Origin: an uncultured Prevotellaceae bacterium | GTDB taxonomy: Bacteria > Bacteroidota > Bacteroidia > Bacteroidales > Muribaculaceae | Reading direction: 5' to 3' | Assembly (NCBI GenBank): GCA_900541935.1 | Contig: UQLZ01000005.1 | Coordinates: 1-64,000, forward strand | Length of the DNA stretch: 64,000 bases | Shown here: positions 18,111-27,799 of the stretch, piece by piece | How positions within the stretch are numbered: the first letter of the stretch is position 1 | Layout of the letters: every line of letters starts with the position of its first letter | Translations under genes and position numbers: made by a program | The notes under the pieces: model-generated | Told to the model about the DNA's origin: nothing | The model's input: only the letters and a program-made list of their open reading frames with translations | Databases searched by the model: none

Positions 18111-19943
18111 ATGGATATTATGGAATCGTGTGACAAGTCAGCAACTGTAGAAATGCAGTTAAATGGCAGAACCTTGCAAACGCCGGATTTTGATCCAGCA
18201 GAAGAAAACAAATCCAGTAATCTTGAAACGATTAAGGGTAAAGTGTCTTTGTTGAATAAAGAAGAGTTAGTTAGTGAACTTGCATGTTTGGTGGAAAAAC
18301 CCATAGAAGAAGTGAAGGACGAGGTCGTTGCCATCAAGCACCAATTTTATGTATTAAAGAATATAGAATTGGATAAAGAAAAGGAAGCTTTTGTAGAAAA
18401 AGGAAATGAAATTTCTGCATTTGCACCAATGCCTGACCCTCAAGAGGATAAGTTAAAAGAATTGCTCAATATATACAAAGAGAAGAAAGCGGCCCAACTC
18501 GCTGCTATCGAAGCAGAAAGACAGGCTAATTTGTCAAGAAAAAAAGACATTCTACTAGAGCTGGAGAAATTAACCCAGGACCCTGATAATATAAATAAGC
18601 AATATCCAAAATTCCAACAACTACAGCAAGATTTTAATTCCATTGGGAATGTCCCAGTTGCTGAGGACAAAGCGTTATGGAAAGAATTTCAAACTTTGAG
18701 AGAAAATTTCTATGATTTGCTCAAAGTAAATAAGGAATTACGCGACTATGACTTTAAGAAAAACCTTGACGCTAAAATTGCATTGTGCGAGGAAGCAGAA
18801 TTGCTTGGCAAAGAAACTGATATAATTTCTGCATTTAAGAAATTGCAAGAACTGCATGATGAATGGAGGGAGGTTGGCCCTGTCGTAAAAGATCTAAGAG
18901 AAGACCTTTGGAAAAGATTTAAAGAGGCATCCTCTGTTGTAAATAAAAGGCATCAAGCATTTTTTGAAAGTAGAAAAGAAAAGGAAAAAGAAAACGAAAT
19001 GGCAAAAACAGCCATTTGTGAGAAAATAGAATCAATTAAAGTTGATGATTTAGATACCTATGTTAAGTGGAATGATGCAACAAAGCAAATAATTGATTTG
19101 CAAGAGCAGTGGAAAACTCTGGGATTTGCATCTAAAAAAGTAAACAATGATTTGTTTGCAAGGTTCCGCAAGACATGTGATGAGTTTTTTGCAGCAAAGG
19201 CTACATTCTTTAAGAAAATGAAAGATGAATCTGCAGATAATCTTGCAAGAAAACATAAATTGTGTGAGAGGGCAGAAGCACTTAAAGATAGCACTGATTG
19301 GAAGAAAACGGCAGACGAATTAACTGCTATGCAGAAAGAATGGAAAACTATCGGACCGGTTTCTAAAAAGAGTGGAGATGCAGTGTGGAAGCGCTTTATA
19401 TCAGCGTGCGACTATTTCTTTGAAAACAAGAGTAAAAACACATCAAATGTTCACCAGCAAGAGCATACAAATCTCAAACTCAAGAAAGCAGTCATCGAGA
19501 AATTGAAAACTATTGATGAAAGTCTTTCAAAAGAAGAAATTAAAGACCTGCTTAAATCTTTAGCACAGGAATTCCAGCAAATTGGACATGTGCCTTATAA
19601 AGAAAAAGACAAAGTTTATGAAGATTATAAGAAGTCTTTAAATGAGGCATATGATAAATTTGACATTAACGAAAGTCGCTCAAAATTTGAGAATTTCGCT
19701 AACAATATAGATTCAATTTCTTCAGATAAGAATAAACTCTTTAGAGAAAGAGACAGATTGGTTAGAATATATGAGCAGAAGCGAAATGAGTTGAAAACGT
19801 ATGATAACAACTTAGGATTCTTTAATATATCGACAAAATCAGGAGGAGCAGTTCTTAAGGAAATGGAAAAAAGGATTGCTAAAGCCAAAGACGAATTAGT
19901 TGCGATAGAGAAAAAAATTGAGTTGATCGACGAAAAATTGTAA
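18111..19943 (+). CDS. DUF349 repeat protein
   Basis: Predicted cytoplasmic, highly charged, mostly helical protein of 610 aa. After an acidic N-terminal 80 residues come several DUF349 repeats of about 70 residues, each carrying a core like LQELHDEWREVGPV, LQEQWKTLGFAS, MQKEWKTIGPVS or LAQEFQQIGHVP. The C-terminal 90 residues form a coiled coil. Family function is not established. It is transcribed alone; a double hairpin follows immediately. Confidence 0.85.
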   Translation: MDIMESCDKSATVEMQLNGRTLQTPDFDPAEENKSSNLETIKGKVSLLNKEELVSELACLVEKPIEEVKDEVVAIKHQFYVLKNIELDKEKEAFVEKGNEISAFAPMPDPQEDKLKELLNIYKEKKAAQLAAIEAERQANLSRKKDILLELEKLTQDPDNINKQYPKFQQLQQDFNSIGNVPVAEDKALWKEFQTLRENFYDLLKVNKELRDYDFKKNLDAKIALCEEAELLGKETDIISAFKKLQELHDEWREVGPVVKDLREDLWKRFKEASSVVNKRHQAFFESRKEKEKENEMAKTAICEKIESIKVDDLDTYVKWNDATKQIIDLQEQWKTLGFASKKVNNDLFARFRKTCDEFFAAKATFFKKMKDESADNLARKHKLCERAEALKDSTDWKKTADELTAMQKEWKTIGPVSKKSGDAVWKRFISACDYFFENKSKNTSNVHQQEHTNLKLKKAVIEKLKTIDESLSKEEIKDLLKSLAQEFQQIGHVPYKEKDKVYEDYKKSLNEAYDKFDINESRSKFENFANNIDSISSDKNKLFRERDRLVRIYEQKRNELKTYDNNLGFFNISTKSGGAVLKEMEKRIAKAKDELVAIEKKIELIDEKL

Positions 19944-19945
19944 TT

Positions 19946-20038
19946 AAAAGGGAATGTGTTATTTTATTATGGACACATTCCCCTTTAAGTGAGAATTATA
20001 GGCAAAATTGGATTAAAAATATCCAATTTAGCCTTTTT
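19946..20038 (+). terminator. Two consecutive hairpins, the second a strong terminator
   Basis: The first hairpin (19946-19959 with about 19973-19986) pairs aaagggaatgtgt with its near complement. The second (20001-20013 with 20021-20033) pairs ggcaaaattggat with its complement bar one mismatch and is followed by five T residues. Confidence 0.8.
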
Positions 20039-20060
20039 GCCATAAATAATATAAAATATT

Positions 20061-21434
20061 GTGAATACTAAAGGCAGATACGGATATTTGATAAATATAA
20101 TAACTACGCTATTTGATTTTATTATATTAAATCTTGTCTATTTGTTTGTTTTTTATTTTTTTGACAATGTAACAGGATTTGGTAATAAGGTTATATGGCT
20201 GTTACTAAATATTTCATATTGTCCAGCAATTTTTATGTTCTCTGAAGTCCATAAAAAGAGGATTCTTTTTGCAGATAAAATGATGATTCTTTTATTTCAG
20301 ACTTTCTCTTTGCATTTTCTTATAATGATGGCATTCACAACTTTGATTGGGTATGATAGTGTACCTTTGACAATGTATGCCTATTTTTATTCCATATATT
20401 ATTTATGCCTATCATTATGGTGGCTTATATCACGGAAAATCATTAAGTTTTTCAGGAAGAGAGGATTAAACTTTAGAAAAATAATAATAATAGGGTGGAA
20501 TGGAACTGCAAAAAAATTATACTCGGAAATAAAGTCAGATCCTGGTTATGGCTATAAAATATTAGGAATATTTGACAATGAGAAGCATAAAGATATCAAA
20601 ATCACAGGGTGCTTAAAAGATGTTGAGAGTTTTGTAGCAGATAATCAAATAGATGAGATTTATTGTGCTCTGCCTTCTGAAGCAGGAGATGTTGGTCGCA
20701 TTATAAAGATTGCTGATGATTATGATGTACAATTCTTCTATGTTCCTATGATTAGTGGGTTTATGACAACTACCTTTAGTTTAACATCAATGGGAAATTT
20801 GCCTATAATGATTTACAGGCCAAACCCTTTGATGTCAAGGTGGAATAGAATGCTTAAGCGACTATTTGATATGATTTTTTCATTGACAGTTATTCTGTTA
20901 GTGTCTTTTACTATACTTGTACCAATAATAATAGCAATTAAATGTTCTTCAAAGGGACCTATTCTTTTTAAACAAAAAAGAACTGGTTATAGAGGACGTG
21001 AATTTACATGTTTGAAATTCAGGACAATGAAGGTAAACGACAAATCTGATGAATTGCAGGCAACTAAGAATGACCCTCGAAAAACTAAGGTTGGAGATTT
21101 CCTTAGAAAGACAAGTCTTGATGAATTGCCACAATTTGTTAATGTTCTAATAGGAAATATGTCTGTCGTAGGCCCAAGACCACATATGGTTAAGCAAACT
21201 GAAGAATATAGCCGTTTAATTGACAAGTATATGGTCCGGCACATGATTAAGCCTGGGATAACAGGTCTTGCTCAGGTTAGTGGCTACAGAGGTCAAACAG
21301 AAGAGCTTTGGCAAATGGAGAAACGAGTTGAATATGATGTTATGTATATTGAAAACTGGTCTTTCTGGTTGGATATAAAAATTATATTCAGGACTGTTAT
21401 TAATGCCATACAAGGAGAAAAAAATGCTTTTTAA
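20061..21434 (+). CDS. Undecaprenyl-phosphate sugar phosphotransferase (polyprenyl glycosylphosphotransferase, WcaJ/WbaP-like)
   Basis: Inner-membrane initiating enzyme of exopolysaccharide or capsule synthesis: moves a sugar-1-phosphate from a nucleotide sugar onto undecaprenyl phosphate. It is 457 aa with a GTG start at 20061. Four membrane helices fill about 1-125, a CoA-binding-like Rossmann segment about 145-240 (IIIIGWNGTAKKLY), a further helix near 275, and the catalytic bacterial sugar-transferase domain from about 265 (KRLFDMIFSL, FKQKRTGYRGREF, LKFRTM, TSLDELPQFVNVL, GPRPHM). No other polysaccharide-synthesis gene adjoins it, which is unusual but not rare for a housekeeping initiator. 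Sugar specificity cannot be read. Confidence 0.9.
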   Translation: MNTKGRYGYLINIITTLFDFIILNLVYLFVFYFFDNVTGFGNKVIWLLLNISYCPAIFMFSEVHKKRILFADKMMILLFQTFSLHFLIMMAFTTLIGYDSVPLTMYAYFYSIYYLCLSLWWLISRKIIKFFRKRGLNFRKIIIIGWNGTAKKLYSEIKSDPGYGYKILGIFDNEKHKDIKITGCLKDVESFVADNQIDEIYCALPSEAGDVGRIIKIADDYDVQFFYVPMISGFMTTTFSLTSMGNLPIMIYRPNPLMSRWNRMLKRLFDMIFSLTVILLVSFTILVPIIIAIKCSSKGPILFKQKRTGYRGREFTCLKFRTMKVNDKSDELQATKNDPRKTKVGDFLRKTSLDELPQFVNVLIGNMSVVGPRPHMVKQTEEYSRLIDKYMVRHMIKPGITGLAQVSGYRGQTEELWQMEKRVEYDVMYIENWSFWLDIKIIFRTVINAIQGEKNAF

Positions 21435-21461
21435 TATTATTTATAACTTAACACCCATATT

Positions 21462-22583
21462 ATGAAATTACTTAAGACGATGTTGCGTATAAGTTTTGCA
21501 ACATTATTATTAGCATTGGCTGTAAATGTTAATGCAGAAGATAAGAAAACAACATTAAAATATGTTGATGCACTGAACTTTAGAATGATTAATAAGGCGT
21601 TTCCAGATACAGAAACACCTTTTCAGCGCTTGCCTAAATACTTAAAAGACAGTGTTCGTACTGACTTATGGAATCGTCAGCAGTGTAGTAGTGGTTTGGG
21701 AATCCGTTTTGCAACTGATTCTAAGTGTGTTGGCTTACGCTATACACTATTGTGGGATACACATATGTTCCACATGGCTGATACTGGTTTGAAAGGTATG
21801 GATTTATATATACTTAACGATGAAGGTCGTTGGGAATATGTTAATACAAACAGACCTATTGCTGATAAGAAAACCAAGTCTTGCGAAAAAATTTTTGTAG
21901 AAAATTTAGATGGCAGAATGCATGAATATTTGATATATTTACCATTATATGATGGTGTAACAAAAATGGAAATTGCTGTTGATGAACAGTCAACCATTCA
22001 GCAGCCTTTAATTAACAACCCTAAAGTGGGTAAGAAAGTTATAATGTATGGCACTAGCATATTGCAAGGAGGTTGCTCAACAAGAACTGGAATGGTTGCA
22101 ACAAATATGATGCAACGTGATTTAAATTGTGAAGTAGTAAACCTCGGTTTTTCTGGCGAGGGAAAAATGGATGCTTGTGTTGCCCGTGCATTGGCTTCAA
22201 TAAAGGATGCGGGCGTGTTTGTTATAGACCCAGTTCCTAATTGCACTGAAATGATGTGTGATACATTGACATACGGCTTCATTAAAATATTAAAAGATTT
22301 AAGGCCGGAAGTTCCTGTTGTTATGGTAGAAGGTCCGATGTACAGTTATGCCAAGTTTGATAGTTTCTTCCGCACATATTTGCCAAAGAAAAATGCTGCA
22401 TTTAGACGAAACTACGAGAAACTTTTAAAAGATGGATATAAAGATATATACTATGTGACAAGTGAAGGTCTATCCGGATATGATAATGAAGGCACTGTTG
22501 ATGGCATTCATTTTACAGATATAGGTTTTAGGCGATATGCCGATAAATTGATTCCAGTGGTGAGACCTCTGTTAGAACGATAA
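21462..22583 (+). CDS. Secreted SGNH/GDSL hydrolase (GxDLY + lipase_GDSL_3 type)
   Basis: Exported esterase-like protein of 373 aa with a signal peptide ending near VNAED (residue 25). An N-terminal beta-sandwich region (about 35-185) holds the GMDLYI motif of the GxDLY family. The SGNH domain follows: block I YGTSILQGG with the Ser nucleophile, a GFSGEGKMD block, and the terminal VDGIHFTDIGFRRYA with catalytic Asp and His. Substrates of relatives are acylated carbohydrates; the precise one is unknown. It begins 27 bp behind the sugar transferase and ends at a clear terminator. Confidence 0.85.
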   Translation: MKLLKTMLRISFATLLLALAVNVNAEDKKTTLKYVDALNFRMINKAFPDTETPFQRLPKYLKDSVRTDLWNRQQCSSGLGIRFATDSKCVGLRYTLLWDTHMFHMADTGLKGMDLYILNDEGRWEYVNTNRPIADKKTKSCEKIFVENLDGRMHEYLIYLPLYDGVTKMEIAVDEQSTIQQPLINNPKVGKKVIMYGTSILQGGCSTRTGMVATNMMQRDLNCEVVNLGFSGEGKMDACVARALASIKDAGVFVIDPVPNCTEMMCDTLTYGFIKILKDLRPEVPVVMVEGPMYSYAKFDSFFRTYLPKKNAAFRRNYEKLLKDGYKDIYYVTSEGLSGYDNEGTVDGIHFTDIGFRRYADKLIPVVRPLLER

Positions 22584-22595
22584 TTAATTGTATGG

Positions 22596-22622
22596 AGTCT
22601 GGGCATATCGTCCAGACTTTTT
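22596..22622 (+). terminator. Rho-independent terminator
   Basis: agtctgg at 22596-22602 pairs with ccagact at 22612-22618, followed by a T-run. Confidence 0.8.
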
Positions 22623-22652
22623 AATATCACTATGCTGATAATATGTGACGCA

Positions 22653-22684
22653 TTTGACAATGCTCTCACCTTTTGTTATATTTG
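22653..22684 (+). promoter_or_regulatory. Promoter of the iron ABC importer operon
   Basis: TTTG at 22653-22656, a 20-bp spacer and TATATTTG at 22677-22684: a perfect Bacteroidetes promoter 15 bp before the ATG at 22700. The leader is too short for a riboswitch, so no cobalamin riboswitch is present. Confidence 0.8.
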
Positions 22685-22699
22685 CAGAAAATATATAAA

Positions 22700-23809
22700 A
22701 TGAAAAATCTAATATTAATATTATTATCAATTGCCTGCTTGTGTATTTCCTGCACTAACTCTAAGAGCAAAAGTGAGGAGAATAAACAAGAGTTTAAATA
22801 CATGCAGGGAATAACTGTATTTCATGCGGATAAATACACTGAAGTGAAAGTTAAAAATCCATGGATAGAAGGAGAAATCTTGCATACATATATCTTGGTT
22901 CATCGAGATTCTTGCTTGCCTGAAAATTTGCCTAACGGAACGCTTGTGAGAGTTCCGTTAAAAAATGTCCTTGTATATTCTGGTGTCCATGCAGAGGCTA
23001 TTGATGAGTTGGGTCATATTTCATCTGTCCAGGCCGTTTGTGATGCGCCGTTTTTTAAGAATCCGAAAATAGTAGATGGTTTAAAAAACGGCAGTGTTAT
23101 TGACTGTGGTTCAACAATGGCGCCTGTTTCTGAAAAAATTATAAGCAAATCACCTGAGGCTATTATCCTTTCACCATTTCAAAATGCAGGTTATGGAATC
23201 TTGGAAAATATAGGAACCCCAATTATTGAGATGGCAGACTATATGGAGACTACGCCATTGGGGAGGGCTGAATGGATTAAATTTATAGGTATGTTGTTTT
23301 GTAGTGAAGAAAAAGCAGATTCTATATTTGATTCAGTAGCAACTGAATATGAAACTTTAAAAAGTTTTGCAAATAAAGCTGAGTCTCGGCCTAAAGTTAT
23401 ATCCGAATATGTAATGAGTGGTGTATGGTATGTCCCAGGTGGTAAAAGTTATAAGGCTATATTATACAAAGATGCTGGTGCTATGTATCCATGGAGTGAT
23501 GATAATTCAAATGGCTCCTTAGCTCTTGACTTTCCTCAAGTTTTAAATAAGGCTAATGATGCTGATTTCTGGCTTGTTTCTACTATTGGAACAGATTTAA
23601 CTAAAAAGACTTTTCTAAATTTATATTCGCATAATAACCAATTTGAAGCATTTAAAGAAGGAAATATTTATAGTGCAAATACAGCGACAAGTAGATTATT
23701 TGAAGAAACTCCGTTCCATCCAAATTTACTTCTTAAAGAATATTTGAAAATTTTTCATCCAGAGTTGCTTCCTGACTATAATTTGAAATATTATAAAAAA
23801 ATAGAGTAG
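22700..23809 (+). CDS. Periplasmic-binding lipoprotein of an iron-siderophore (FecB/BtuF-type) ABC importer
   Basis: Substrate-binding lipoprotein of 369 aa. The ATG at 22700 is preferred over an upstream frame start at 22673, which lies inside the promoter. The lipobox CLCISC puts the lipidated Cys near residue 18. Type III solute-binding features include VYSGVHAEAIDELG, KSPEAIILSPFQNAGYG and a C-terminal ATSRLFEETPFHPNLLLKEYLKIFHP ending. With the permease and ATPase that follow it forms a complete importer for Fe-siderophore, haem or cobalamin; the substrate is not determined, and the lack of a cobalamin riboswitch mildly favours iron. Confidence 0.85.
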   Translation: MKNLILILLSIACLCISCTNSKSKSEENKQEFKYMQGITVFHADKYTEVKVKNPWIEGEILHTYILVHRDSCLPENLPNGTLVRVPLKNVLVYSGVHAEAIDELGHISSVQAVCDAPFFKNPKIVDGLKNGSVIDCGSTMAPVSEKIISKSPEAIILSPFQNAGYGILENIGTPIIEMADYMETTPLGRAEWIKFIGMLFCSEEKADSIFDSVATEYETLKSFANKAESRPKVISEYVMSGVWYVPGGKSYKAILYKDAGAMYPWSDDNSNGSLALDFPQVLNKANDADFWLVSTIGTDLTKKTFLNLYSHNNQFEAFKEGNIYSANTATSRLFEETPFHPNLLLKEYLKIFHPELLPDYNLKYYKKIE

Positions 23810-23813
23810 GGCT

Positions 23814-24827
23814 ATGTCGCGATTTAAGATAGTATTATTTGCTCTTATATTGAGCATAATAGGATTGTCAATAGCTTTACTATTAGTCGGTTCTGTAGAT
23901 ATCCCAGTATCAGGCGTTTTTAATGTTATTTGTGGTAAATCATCTAATAGAGCTTGGGAGTTTATTGTTTTAGAGAGTCGTTTGCCTTTGATAGTAACAT
24001 CATGTTTGTCAGGAGCGGCCTTGGCTGTTTGTGGACTTTTGTTGCAGACATCTTTCAATAATCCTTTGGCAGATCCGTCAATTTTGGGTATCTCTACAGG
24101 AGCCGGCTTGGGAGTTGCGTTACTTCTTTTATTGTCAGGTGGTGCTTTATATACAAGTTTTGGAGGTTATATTGCAATCCTTTTCGGGGCTCTTATTGGT
24201 GCATTTTTAATAATGATGATACTACTCTTGTTTTCAACCATTGTTAAAAGTGCAACTATGCTTTTGATTGTAGGTGTTTTGATTAGTTATCTTGCTTCTT
24301 CGGCAATTAGTTTGCTGAACTTCTTTTCAACACAAGAGGGCGTACATTCCTTTGTTATTTGGGGATTGGGTAATTTTTCAGGAGTTACTACAAAGCAATT
24401 GCCATTCTTTTCTATTGTAATTTTGGTTGGAATTATTGGCGCGATGGCATTGATAAAGCCATTAAATGCACTATTATTAGGAGAAAGATATGCTGAAAAT
24501 CTCGGAGTGAATCTTAAACGTACAAGAAATATGTTACTGCTTATAACAGGCTTGCTAACTGCTATTGTTACTGCTTTTTGTGGCCCCATCGGTTTTATCG
24601 GATTAGTGGTTCCTCACCTTGCAAGGCTTATGCTCGGCACGTCTGACCATTTGCGTCTGATGCCAATTACTATATTATCTGGTGGCACTATCGCAATGAT
24701 TTGTAGTTTCTTAAGTGTATTGCCTTATAGTGGAATTATTCCTATTAATGCGATTACTCCAATAATAGGTGTTCCCGTAATAATTTTCATTGTTATAAAC
24801 AGACGTAAAATATTTTATTTCAACTGA
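23814..24827 (+). CDS. FecCD-type ABC importer permease
   Basis: Inner-membrane permease of 337 aa with about ten helices. Family landmarks are ESRLPLIVTSCLSGAALAVCGLLLQ (the segment from residue 59), NPLADPSILGISTGAGLG and the coupling region CGPIGFIGLVVPHLARLMLGTSDH. It starts 4 bp after the binding-protein gene, and its TGA overlaps the ATG of the ATPase gene, so the three are translationally coupled. Confidence 0.94.
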   Translation: MSRFKIVLFALILSIIGLSIALLLVGSVDIPVSGVFNVICGKSSNRAWEFIVLESRLPLIVTSCLSGAALAVCGLLLQTSFNNPLADPSILGISTGAGLGVALLLLLSGGALYTSFGGYIAILFGALIGAFLIMMILLLFSTIVKSATMLLIVGVLISYLASSAISLLNFFSTQEGVHSFVIWGLGNFSGVTTKQLPFFSIVILVGIIGAMALIKPLNALLLGERYAENLGVNLKRTRNMLLLITGLLTAIVTAFCGPIGFIGLVVPHLARLMLGTSDHLRLMPITILSGGTIAMICSFLSVLPYSGIIPINAITPIIGVPVIIFIVINRRKIFYFN

Positions 24828-25804
24828 TGGATGCGATACTTAACACTTCCAATTTGAGTATTGGTTATAGAAAAGGAAAACAAATAAAGACAGTTATGTC
24901 TTCTCTGTCTTTGTCTCTTTATCGAGGAGAATTGGTGAGCGTCTTAGGTGAAAATGGGGCAGGTAAATCAACATTGATACGAACTTTAACAGGCTTGCAA
25001 CCCGCAATTGATGGAGAGGTTATTCTTAATGGAAAATCTATCCAGACATATAATCCAAGGCAGTTGTCGAAACTTATAGCCATAGTTTCGACAGAACGAA
25101 CTTTTGCAGGAGGTTTGCTTGTTGAAGAATTAGTTGCTCTTGGGCGACAACCATATACTGGTTTTATGGGTAGGTTAGATGCTTTAGACAAAGAGATTAT
25201 TCACAAATCTATGTCACTTGTCGGGATTGAAGGAAAGCGCAAAAACTATGTAGCAGAACTTTCAGATGGAGAAAGGCAGAAGGCAATGATTGCAAAGGCC
25301 TTGGCTCAGGAGGCTGAGATTATCATACTTGATGAACCGACCGCTTTTCTTGATGTAAAGAGCAGACTTTCTATACTTGTGCTATTGCATAAGTTAGCAC
25401 ATGATGAGAATAGGGCTATTTTAGTGTCTTCTCATGATATTCGTCAATCTCTTCAACTATCTGATAAGTTGTGGATGCTTTGTGGCGGACAGATTCTGTG
25501 TGGTGGAACTGAAGATTTGATTCTTTCTGATAAATTGAAAATGCTTTTTCCTGAATCAAATATTACTTTTGATTTATCTTCTGGAGATTTTGAGATTTGT
25601 AAATCTTCTACAAAACAAATTAAAGTTATATCAAAATCTTCTGTACTAAAAAAATGGTTGGAAAATGCATTGAAGCGTAATAATTACATCATTAGTGATG
25701 AAGCGGATGATATTGTAGAATTTATTGATACTAATGAATTACATTTCTCGGATAAAGTATTTAATAGTATAGAAAACCTTATAAAATGGCTTAATCAAAA
25801 ATAA
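24827..25804 (+). CDS. ABC importer ATPase (FecE-type) with C-terminal extension
   Basis: ATP-binding subunit of the importer, 325 aa. Walker A GENGAGKST is near residues 41-49, the Q-loop region follows STERTF, the signature is ELSDGERQKAMIAKAL, Walker B IIILDEPTAFLDV, and the switch His SSHDIRQSL. About 75 residues beyond the normal FecE end (after about 245) form an extra domain with KVISKSSVLKKWLENALKRN; I do not recognise it. The start codon overlaps the permease stop, and the next gene starts 1 bp after the stop. Confidence 0.92.
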   Translation: MDAILNTSNLSIGYRKGKQIKTVMSSLSLSLYRGELVSVLGENGAGKSTLIRTLTGLQPAIDGEVILNGKSIQTYNPRQLSKLIAIVSTERTFAGGLLVEELVALGRQPYTGFMGRLDALDKEIIHKSMSLVGIEGKRKNYVAELSDGERQKAMIAKALAQEAEIIILDEPTAFLDVKSRLSILVLLHKLAHDENRAILVSSHDIRQSLQLSDKLWMLCGGQILCGGTEDLILSDKLKMLFPESNITFDLSSGDFEICKSSTKQIKVISKSSVLKKWLENALKRNNYIISDEADDIVEFIDTNELHFSDKVFNSIENLIKWLNQK

Positions 25805-25805
25805 A

Positions 25806-27008
25806 ATGGATAATATTGATTTATACGAATTAAAGCGTTTGATGCTCAATAGCGATAATGATTATGAAACAGACGACTATTATCTTACGCTAGCAAACTA
25901 TATAGCGAATATGAGTCGCGAAATGGGTATTTTCCCAGAATTACCGGATATGGTAATAAAGAAATTATCATTGACTATTGTTTCATACTATCAGGATATA
26001 GTTGCAGATGCAGGAATTTGGCGTGCGTTTGTAACTATGTGTCGCCATTTATATAATAAACCAGTGCCTTTCTATAAAGAACCAGAAGATTATATTGATT
26101 ATGAACTAAATGGCATTGATGTGTCGTTTGTAATTTGGCTATCATTAGAGTCTCAATTGGGATTTAACTGCATTTTGTCACCATACGATTCAGATATTTT
26201 GCGATTGTCAAAGAAAGTTACAAAACTTTTCAGATTCCTTTACGACGAAGCTCCTGCAATTAAGAATTTCAATGAGATTAGAGAACTTGATTTAAAAGAT
26301 AGAGAGCAGGTTCGGATAATTTTCAAAGTTTCAGGCTGGCTGTTTTGGAATAGTTATTTTATGCGTCCTGTAAGCAAATATTCATATGAGCCTGATATTG
26401 ATGAAGATGAAGAACTTTCTATTGAAGAAACTCTTAGAAATGAAGAAAGATTGAAAATAACTTTTGAAAAGCCGACAGGACCTCTTGCTTTAATGATTGA
26501 TGAATGGCTAAATCTAATTGTCAATAATAAAGTACCTACAAAGAAAGAACAGAAACGCTCTGTTCACAAGTTCTACCAGAAATTTATAAATGTCACAAAA
26601 GGAGAAAAAATTAAATTCTTTGAAAGTTATGCAGACCTCAATTCTTTTCTTATTTCAGAAATGGGTTGGGGTGATTGCGGGGAAGAGTGTTTTCCTCAAT
26701 TAAAAGATTTTGAAAATTTTACTATATATGCAAATAGGGAAAAGGGAATAATAATAGCACCAGATGTAGCACAATTTATAAAGCATCGTGATAATCCGTT
26801 ATATAATAAACATGATGCTATAGAAAATGCTTATAAGTTATTGCTTGAGCCAGGGCGTTGCCCAGTAGATTTGACAAGATATCTTTTCGAAAACAATCTT
26901 CTTCCCGACGCTAAATATCCTGTTGGTGAAAATGGTTTAGAGTTGATTCAGGATAATTGGGATTTTTTTGCACGACTATACCAATGCCAATTCTATAGAG
27001 AGGATTAA
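25806..27008 (+). CDS. Uncharacterised Bacteroidetes protein (DUF3843-like)
   Basis: Soluble, acidic protein of 400 aa without signal peptide or membrane segment. Tryptophan- and tyrosine-rich helical stretches (IVSYYQDIVADAGIWRAF, VSGWLFWNSYFMRPVSKY) and the C-terminal LLLEPGRCPVDLTRYLFENN and GLELIQDNWDFFARLYQ recall the DUF3843 family as I remember it; this match is not certain. It starts 1 bp after the importer ATPase gene, so it is co-expressed with iron uptake, but the link may only be positional. No catalytic motif is seen. Confidence 0.55.
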   Translation: MDNIDLYELKRLMLNSDNDYETDDYYLTLANYIANMSREMGIFPELPDMVIKKLSLTIVSYYQDIVADAGIWRAFVTMCRHLYNKPVPFYKEPEDYIDYELNGIDVSFVIWLSLESQLGFNCILSPYDSDILRLSKKVTKLFRFLYDEAPAIKNFNEIRELDLKDREQVRIIFKVSGWLFWNSYFMRPVSKYSYEPDIDEDEELSIEETLRNEERLKITFEKPTGPLALMIDEWLNLIVNNKVPTKKEQKRSVHKFYQKFINVTKGEKIKFFESYADLNSFLISEMGWGDCGEECFPQLKDFENFTIYANREKGIIIAPDVAQFIKHRDNPLYNKHDAIENAYKLLLEPGRCPVDLTRYLFENNLLPDAKYPVGENGLELIQDNWDFFARLYQCQFYRED

Positions 27009-27050
27009 ACCTTTAATTGACTATTAAGTCAAATTCTAAAAGTTTTTACT

Positions 27051-27740
27051 ATGAATAAAGGGATTGTTAGTGCATCGGTTATTGCAATAGGAATAGCTGT
27101 ATTAGGTCTATATATTAAATCAGGCCTTAATGGATTTGTAACAAAAGACAGGGTAGTAACAGTTAAAGGACTTGCGGAAAAAGAGGTAAAGGCTGACAAA
27201 GTTATATGGCCTATCGCATATACAGAAATGGGCGATGACTTGTCAGTCTTGTATAAGACTGTTGAAAGAAAAAACAAATTGGTTACCGACATGTTGTTTG
27301 AAAAGGGAATTAATGCAGATGAAATTACCAACAATATTGATATAACTGATTTGAAAACATATTCGTCAGATTCGCCTTTTCGGTATAAATTGACATCTGT
27401 AATAACGGTAAATACGAATAATGTTGACGCCGTATTACTTCTTATGAAAAATCTGAACGCATTAATTGAAAAAGGGTTGGCAATTAGTTTTAATGACTAT
27501 AACTATGCTATAAAATTTGAATATACAGGATTGAATAGCATAAAACCGGAAATGATAAAAGAAGCAACTAAAAATGCAAGAAAAGCGGCATTACAGTTTG
27601 CTGAAGATTCAGAAAGTGAGCTTGGGAAAATAAAACGGGCGAATCAAGGACAGTTTAGCATCGAAGACAGGGACCAAACTACAAAGCATATCAAGAAAAT
27701 AAGGGTCGTTACAACTGTTGAATATGCTCTTGAGGATTAG
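27051..27740 (+). CDS. SIMPL domain-containing (DUF541) protein
   Basis: Protein of 229 aa with one N-terminal membrane or signal segment (about 5-22) and a periplasmic SIMPL domain. The conserved elements are RVVTVKGLAEKEVKADKVIW at the start and the AALQFAEDSESELGKIKRANQGQF stretch near the end. The family is linked to the periplasm and outer membrane, but its function is unknown. It stands 42 bp behind the preceding gene and ends in a terminator. Confidence 0.85.
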   Translation: MNKGIVSASVIAIGIAVLGLYIKSGLNGFVTKDRVVTVKGLAEKEVKADKVIWPIAYTEMGDDLSVLYKTVERKNKLVTDMLFEKGINADEITNNIDITDLKTYSSDSPFRYKLTSVITVNTNNVDAVLLLMKNLNALIEKGLAISFNDYNYAIKFEYTGLNSIKPEMIKEATKNARKAALQFAEDSESELGKIKRANQGQFSIEDRDQTTKHIKKIRVVTTVEYALED

Positions 27741-27746
27741 AAATAC

Positions 27747-27787
27747 AATAGGGGACTAATCGTAATGACGAGCCCCCTATTATTTTT
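27747..27787. terminator. Terminator between convergent genes
   Basis: aataggggac pairs with gccccctatt across a short loop, and T-rich sequence follows on the plus strand. It separates the SIMPL gene from the reverse-strand gene ending at 27800. Confidence 0.8.
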
Positions 27788-27799
27788 GTCACAGAATTG

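Noticed and set aside
22585..22699. Cobalamin riboswitch before the importer operon
   Set aside because: The promoter sits 15 bp before the start codon and the preceding bases are a terminator, leaving no room for a riboswitch.
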